Below, one piece after another: positions 15,179-18,294 of a stretch of 18,294 bases of DNA. Each line of letters begins with the position of its first letter. The first letter of the stretch is position 1. A program made the position numbers and the translations under genes. The notes under the pieces were generated by a model that saw only the letters and a list, made by a program, of their open reading frames with translations, was not told where the DNA came from and made no database searches. This DNA is from DAIDKA01 sp049792815 (lineage in GTDB: Bacteria; Pseudomonadota; Gammaproteobacteria; Steroidobacterales; Steroidobacteraceae), in assembly GCA_049792815.1 (NCBI GenBank), contig JBARBG010000166.1, positions 1-18,294 of the forward strand, given 5' to 3'.

Positions 15179-16506
15179 GCGACAACCCTACCCTGGCTGA
15201 TTATTTTTCGCCTGGACACGAGCGGCCACACGCCAAGCAGTAGACACGCAGCAAGCCCATAGGCGGGCACCGCGAAGGATCCGGTGTGGCTGCGCACCCA
15301 GCCGATGATATAGGGGCCAAGAAGACTGGCCAGATTACCCAGAAGATTGACGGTGGTGATCGCCGCGCCCAGAACCGCGCCGCTCCAGAGATTTCCTGGG
15401 ATCGCCCAAAAGGCGCCTTGCGCCGCGCCAATTCCACAGCCGGCCACGAACAGCAACGCCAGACTCAATCCCTGGGCACCGATCGCTGCGGCCGATGCGA
15501 GGCCCAGTGCGCCCAGCAGCATTGCGCCGATCACATGCCAGGATCGCTCCTGGGTGCGATCGGAATGCCAGGCATTGGCGAGCAGCCCGATGCCAAGGCC
15601 CAGCCACGGCACGACGCTCATGATGCCGACCGCCAGCTCCCCGCGTCCCGACAACTGCTTCAGCACCAGCGGCAACCAGAACAGGATGCCGTTGGAGCCC
15701 AGCAGTAAGGCAAACCAGACGACGGCGACCTGCCACACCATGCCCGAGGTAATCAATTTGCGCACCGTGTCAACGCGGTCCGCAGCACCGGCGAATTGCT
15801 CGCTTTCGACACGCAACTGCGTGCTCAGCCAGCGCCGTTCGCCATCGCTGAGCCATGAGGCCTCTTCGACTTTGTTGGCGACCAACCAACAGGCCAGTGC
15901 CGCCATGACGATGGTCGGCACTCCTTCCACCAGCATCATCCAGCGCCAACCGGACCAGTGGAGGGGATTTGGATGGGAGAGCAGCCAGCCGGACAGCGGC
16001 CCACCGATCACGACCGAAATCGGGATGGCCAGCATGGTCGTCGTGATCGCCGCTGCCCGGTACGCGCGCGGCAGCCAGCTGCTGCAATAGTAGACAATGC
16101 CGGGGGCGAGACCGGCTTCGGCCATGCCCAGCACAAAGCGCATGACGTAGAGCCCGGTACGAGTCTGGATCAGCGCCATCGCCGCAGCCACCACACCCCA
16201 GGACACGCCGATACACAGGATCCAGAGTCTGGTGCCCAGGCGACGCTGCAACCACACGCTCGGGAACTGGAACAGCAGGTAAGCGAGGAAAAAGATGCCG
16301 ACCGCGACTCCGTACTCTTCAGCCGACAACCCCAGGGTAGGATTCAGCTGCAACGCTGCGAAGCTGATATTCACCCGATCAAGAGAGCTGAGCACGGTGA
16401 GGATCAACATGGGCAACAGCACCCGCACCCGGATCTTCCGCCACGCCGAGCGGCCTACGGCCTCGGAGTGCCCACTCATCGACGCTGCACTTAAAACGTC
16501 ATCCAT
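15175..16506 (-). CDS. MFS transporter, anion:cation symporter (ACS) type
   Basis: An inner-membrane permease of about 443 residues with 12 predicted helices. ACS-family features, counted from ATG 16506: a basic lead into TM1 (RVRVLLPMLILTVLSSLDRVNISFA), GIFFLAYLLFQFPSVWLQRRLGTR across TM2 and the loop after it, and GMAEAGLAPGIVYY in TM4. The family imports small organic anions such as sugar acids, phthalate and 4-hydroxyphenylacetate by proton symport. The frame is open to a GTG at 16533, but ATG 16506 is preferred because GGCGGGGC precedes it; ATG 16479 is also possible. It overlaps the P450 start, so it probably supplies the P450's substrate or a precursor. The specific substrate is unknown. 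Confidence 0.9.
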   Translation of the reverse strand: MDDVLSAASMSGHSEAVGRSAWRKIRVRVLLPMLILTVLSSLDRVNISFAALQLNPTLGLSAEEYGVAVGIFFLAYLLFQFPSVWLQRRLGTRLWILCIGVSWGVVAAAMALIQTRTGLYVMRFVLGMAEAGLAPGIVYYCSSWLPRAYRAAAITTTMLAIPISVVIGGPLSGWLLSHPNPLHWSGWRWMMLVEGVPTIVMAALACWLVANKVEEASWLSDGERRWLSTQLRVESEQFAGAADRVDTVRKLITSGMVWQVAVVWFALLLGSNGILFWLPLVLKQLSGRGELAVGIMSVVPWLGLGIGLLANAWHSDRTQERSWHVIGAMLLGALGLASAAAIGAQGLSLALLFVAGCGIGAAQGAFWAIPGNLWSGAVLGAAITTVNLLGNLASLLGPYIIGWVRSHTGSFAVPAYGLAACLLLGVWPLVSRRKIISQGRVVA

Positions 16507-16825
16507 GAATCTGCCCCGCCCCGCCTGGACCACCTGTGTGCCCGGAACGACCTGTCAGTTGGCGTGATGTCCAGCGTCGAAACGCCCCTAGTGAATGCGC
16601 CCATCTTCGTGACGTCCGTATCATGCAACAATTTCTGCAGCACCATCGAATTAGCCAGTGCTAAGTTCAGATTGGTGGGTGCGCCCCTACGGTCAATCAG
16701 ATAAAGTGCGTCGAACGCATAGTGCCTACATATCGCTGCAATCCCGTCGTTCGTCTTCAAGTATGTCAACCACTGGAAGTGGGATAAACTGGTCGGGCTA
16801 GTGGTCGACAATGCGAGGTGCAAGC
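16507..16825. promoter_or_regulatory. Divergent control region between MFS-P450 and the small protein-aldo/keto reductase genes
   Basis: These 319 bases should hold promoters for both directions. On the minus strand a consensus-like TTGACA is at 16769-16764, but the base group 17 further on (CGGGAT) is a poor -10. Plus-strand GGATAAACT near 16782-16790 could be part of a -10 for the small gene. A minus-strand frame of 110 codons (16823-16491) crosses the whole region and the MFS start. It shows no domain I can name and I do not call it as a gene. Confidence 0.35.
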
Positions 16826-17047
16826 ATGACGTGGCAGGAACTCTTCGAGGAACTCTCCGCCTCGCAATTCGATGCCTTCCGGGCCGGAGACATTGTCAAA
16901 GTGCGCCATACGATTGCTGGAATAGAAACGTTCATACGCAACTATCAGGACGTGGGGTGCCCGGGTCATTCCGAAGCCGTTCCAGAGCCCATCGTCGCCC
17001 ACATTCGAAATGAGATGAGGCTCAAGTACCCCGGCGGGGGCCGCTAA
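16826..17047 (+). CDS. Small protein of unknown function, 73 residues
   Basis: I do not recognise this protein. It begins MTWQELFEELSASQFDAFRAG and ends NEMRLKYPGGGR; it looks soluble and mostly helical, with one cysteine and no signal peptide or membrane segment. An upstream ATG at 16811 is in frame, but GAGGTG sits five bases before the ATG at 16826, which decides the start. The aldo/keto reductase begins 22 bases after its stop with its own good ribosome site, so the two are probably co-transcribed. A helper or regulator role for the reductase is possible but unsupported. Confidence 0.6.
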   Translation: MTWQELFEELSASQFDAFRAGDIVKVRHTIAGIETFIRNYQDVGCPGHSEAVPEPIVAHIRNEMRLKYPGGGR

Positions 17048-17069
17048 CCGCGGTACAGAGGAGCATCAC

Positions 17070-18101
17070 ATGGAGTTTCGCCAACTGGGCCGCTCGGGAC
17101 TGAAGGTTCCGGTTTTGAGCTTCGGCACTGCCGGCTTTGGCGGTAAGGGCGCATTCGAGGGTTTCGGCACATCGAACATCGAAGAGGCGACGCGTCTGGT
17201 GTCGATCTGCCTGGAGGCCGGCCTCACGCTGTTCGATTCCGCTGATGTGTATTCGGCCGGGCTTGCAGAGGAAGTCCTGGGCGCAGCCATTCGCGGCCGG
17301 CGTAATCAGCTGCTCATCTCGACCAAAGCGACGTTTCGCACCGGGCCGGGCGCCAACGATGTCGGCTCGTCACGCTTTCATCTGCTCAAGACCTGTGAAG
17401 AGAGCCTCAGGCGTCTTGGCACCGACTGCATCGACATCTACCAGATGCATGGCTTCGACGCGACGACGCCGGTCGAGGAGACTTTGAGGGCGCTTGATGA
17501 TCTGATCACGGCCGGGAAGGTACGCTATATCGGCTGCTCGAATTTCTCGGGCTGGCATCTGATGAAATCACTTGCTGTCTCGGAGCGATACGGACTGGCG
17601 CGCTATGTCGCGCACCAGGCCCACTATTCGCTGGTCGGACGTGACTACGAATGGGAGCTGATGCCGCTCGCGCTCGATCAGGGAGTCGGCGCCATCGTCT
17701 GGAGCCCGTTGGGCTGGGGACGCCTCACGGGAAAGATCCGCCGCGGCCAGCCGCGACCGCCGGTCAGTCGACTGAACACCCAACTTCTCGTCGATATAGG
17801 TCCACCGGTGCCCGAAGAGCTCCTGTTCAATGTCGTCGATACTCTGGAGGAGCTCGCCCGCGAAACGGGTAAGACCATCCCGCAGATTGCGCTCAACTGG
17901 GTTCTGCAGCGCCCGACGGTGTCGAACGTGATCATTGGCGCCCGTAACGAAGCGCAGCTGCGGGACAACCTGGGTGCGGTTGGCTGGAACCTGAGCGCCG
18001 CCCAGGTCGCCAAACTCGATGCAGCCAGCGCCAGGCCCCCGGCCTATCCCTACTGGCACCAGAGGCAGTTCACGGGGCGCAGTCCGTCAGCGGTGGAATA
18101 G
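17070..18101 (+). CDS. Aldo/keto reductase
   Basis: A 343-residue NADPH-dependent oxidoreductase with a TIM-barrel fold. The catalytic tetrad is readable: D56 and Y61 (FDSADVYSAG), K86 (ISTKAT) and H127 (YQMHGFD). GKVRYIGCSNFSGW and the C-terminal NVIIGARNEAQLRDN, which contacts the NADP 2'-phosphate in this family, are also present. It belongs to the broad YdbC/Tas/YajO-like group, so the substrate is probably an aldehyde or ketone that cannot be specified. AGAGGAG lies six bases before the ATG. It is divergent from the MFS-P450 pair; reduction or oxidation of a P450 product is a reasonable but unproven role. Confidence 0.95.
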   Translation: MEFRQLGRSGLKVPVLSFGTAGFGGKGAFEGFGTSNIEEATRLVSICLEAGLTLFDSADVYSAGLAEEVLGAAIRGRRNQLLISTKATFRTGPGANDVGSSRFHLLKTCEESLRRLGTDCIDIYQMHGFDATTPVEETLRALDDLITAGKVRYIGCSNFSGWHLMKSLAVSERYGLARYVAHQAHYSLVGRDYEWELMPLALDQGVGAIVWSPLGWGRLTGKIRRGQPRPPVSRLNTQLLVDIGPPVPEELLFNVVDTLEELARETGKTIPQIALNWVLQRPTVSNVIIGARNEAQLRDNLGAVGWNLSAAQVAKLDAASARPPAYPYWHQRQFTGRSPSAVE

Positions 18102-18132
18102 CGATTGTCGCAACTCGGACATTCGGCGAGCA

Positions 18133-18294
18133 TCAAAACTGGGTCAGCGTGAATTGGGTGCCCACCTCACCCTCCAGCTCCATGGAGCAATCTCCGTACT
18201 TTGAGTTCACCTTGTACTCAATGTCTGGGTCGAACGCGAAGCGTACATAGCCCTTGGAGCAGCGCAGCTTCACATACGCGATGTGGCCTTCGTT
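18133..18294 (-). CDS. C-terminal fragment of an unrecognised protein (enters from right edge)
   Basis: A minus-strand frame without stops runs from the window edge to TGA at 18135-18133, giving 53 residues from NEGHIAYVKLRCSKGYVRFA to TQFTLTQF. Two cysteines (about residues 12 and 36 of the fragment) and alternating hydrophobic residues suggest a beta-rich domain. Codon use is strongly biased to G/C in third positions, as in the neighbouring genes, which supports its being real. The start lies outside the window, and no family can be named from this piece. It converges on the aldo/keto reductase with a 31-base gap and no clear terminator. Confidence 0.5.
   Translation of the reverse strand, partial: NEGHIAYVKLRCSKGYVRFAFDPDIEYKVNSKYGDCSMELEGEVGTQFTLTQF

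Noticed and set aside
16491..16823. 110-codon minus-strand frame covering the MFS upstream region
   Set aside because: It overlaps the MFS start in another frame, lacks a good ribosome site and shows no domain I could name. A decayed regulator fragment is possible but unsupported.
1..18294. CRISPR array, IS element or retron-type RNA
   Set aside because: No regularly spaced repeat array, no transposase with terminal inverted repeats, and no reverse transcriptase frame was found on either strand.

Overview
The window reads as chromosome of a high-GC Gammaproteobacterium. A Xanthomonadales- or Nevskiales-like organism is my best guess, from the style of the M16 peptidase, the RND pump and the P450/MFS pair, but no rRNA or complete tRNA is present to settle it. 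Three kinds of material are visible: ordinary envelope and efflux genes, an accessory block of toxin-antitoxin and protein-modification genes, and a probable small-molecule oxidation cluster.

Layout. (a) 1-248: the first 14 codons of a minus-strand integrase-like gene leaving the left edge, a short cluster of repeats that could be integrase arm sites, and the 3' half of a tRNA-Pro(CGG) gene starting at the anticodon loop. This is the usual trace of integration into a tRNA gene. (b) 391-9021: a secreted methyltransferase-fold protein (minus), then divergently an M16 zinc peptidase and a two-gene RND efflux operon (membrane fusion protein plus one MdtB/MdtC-like permease, no outer-membrane factor). 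(c) 9022-9587: about 570 bases with no gene I can defend. (d) 9588-13812: a minus-strand run Phd/YefM antitoxin - zeta-like kinase - SelO AMPylator, facing a plus-strand gene that joins an AbiEi-like winged-helix region to a Fic AMPylator. The 203-base gap between them carries a good minus-strand promoter flanked by two copies of a 9-base repeat and, nearer the Fic gene, an 8+8 palindrome with an extra half-site. (e) 13818-13859: a second, partly decayed copy of the tRNA-Pro 3' fragment directly after the Fic stop codon. (f) 13991-18101: a minus-strand MFS transporter and cytochrome P450 with overlapping reading frames, and divergently a 73-residue unknown protein plus an aldo/keto reductase. 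(g) 18133-18294: the C-terminal end of an unrecognised minus-strand gene entering from the right.

How the parts may work together. The two tRNA-Pro fragments are in direct orientation about 13.6 kb apart, so the stretch between them may be one step of a tandem island built at a tRNA-Pro gene; the TA/Fic/SelO block at its right end is the most island-like cargo. Its notable feature is that two unrelated protein-AMPylating folds (SelO, Fic) sit head to head around a toxin-antitoxin promoter, with SelO apparently the third gene of a Phd-zeta operon. The P450, MFS and aldo/keto reductase look like an uptake-and-oxidation unit for an unknown small organic acid or terpenoid-like compound; the substrate cannot be read from the sequence.
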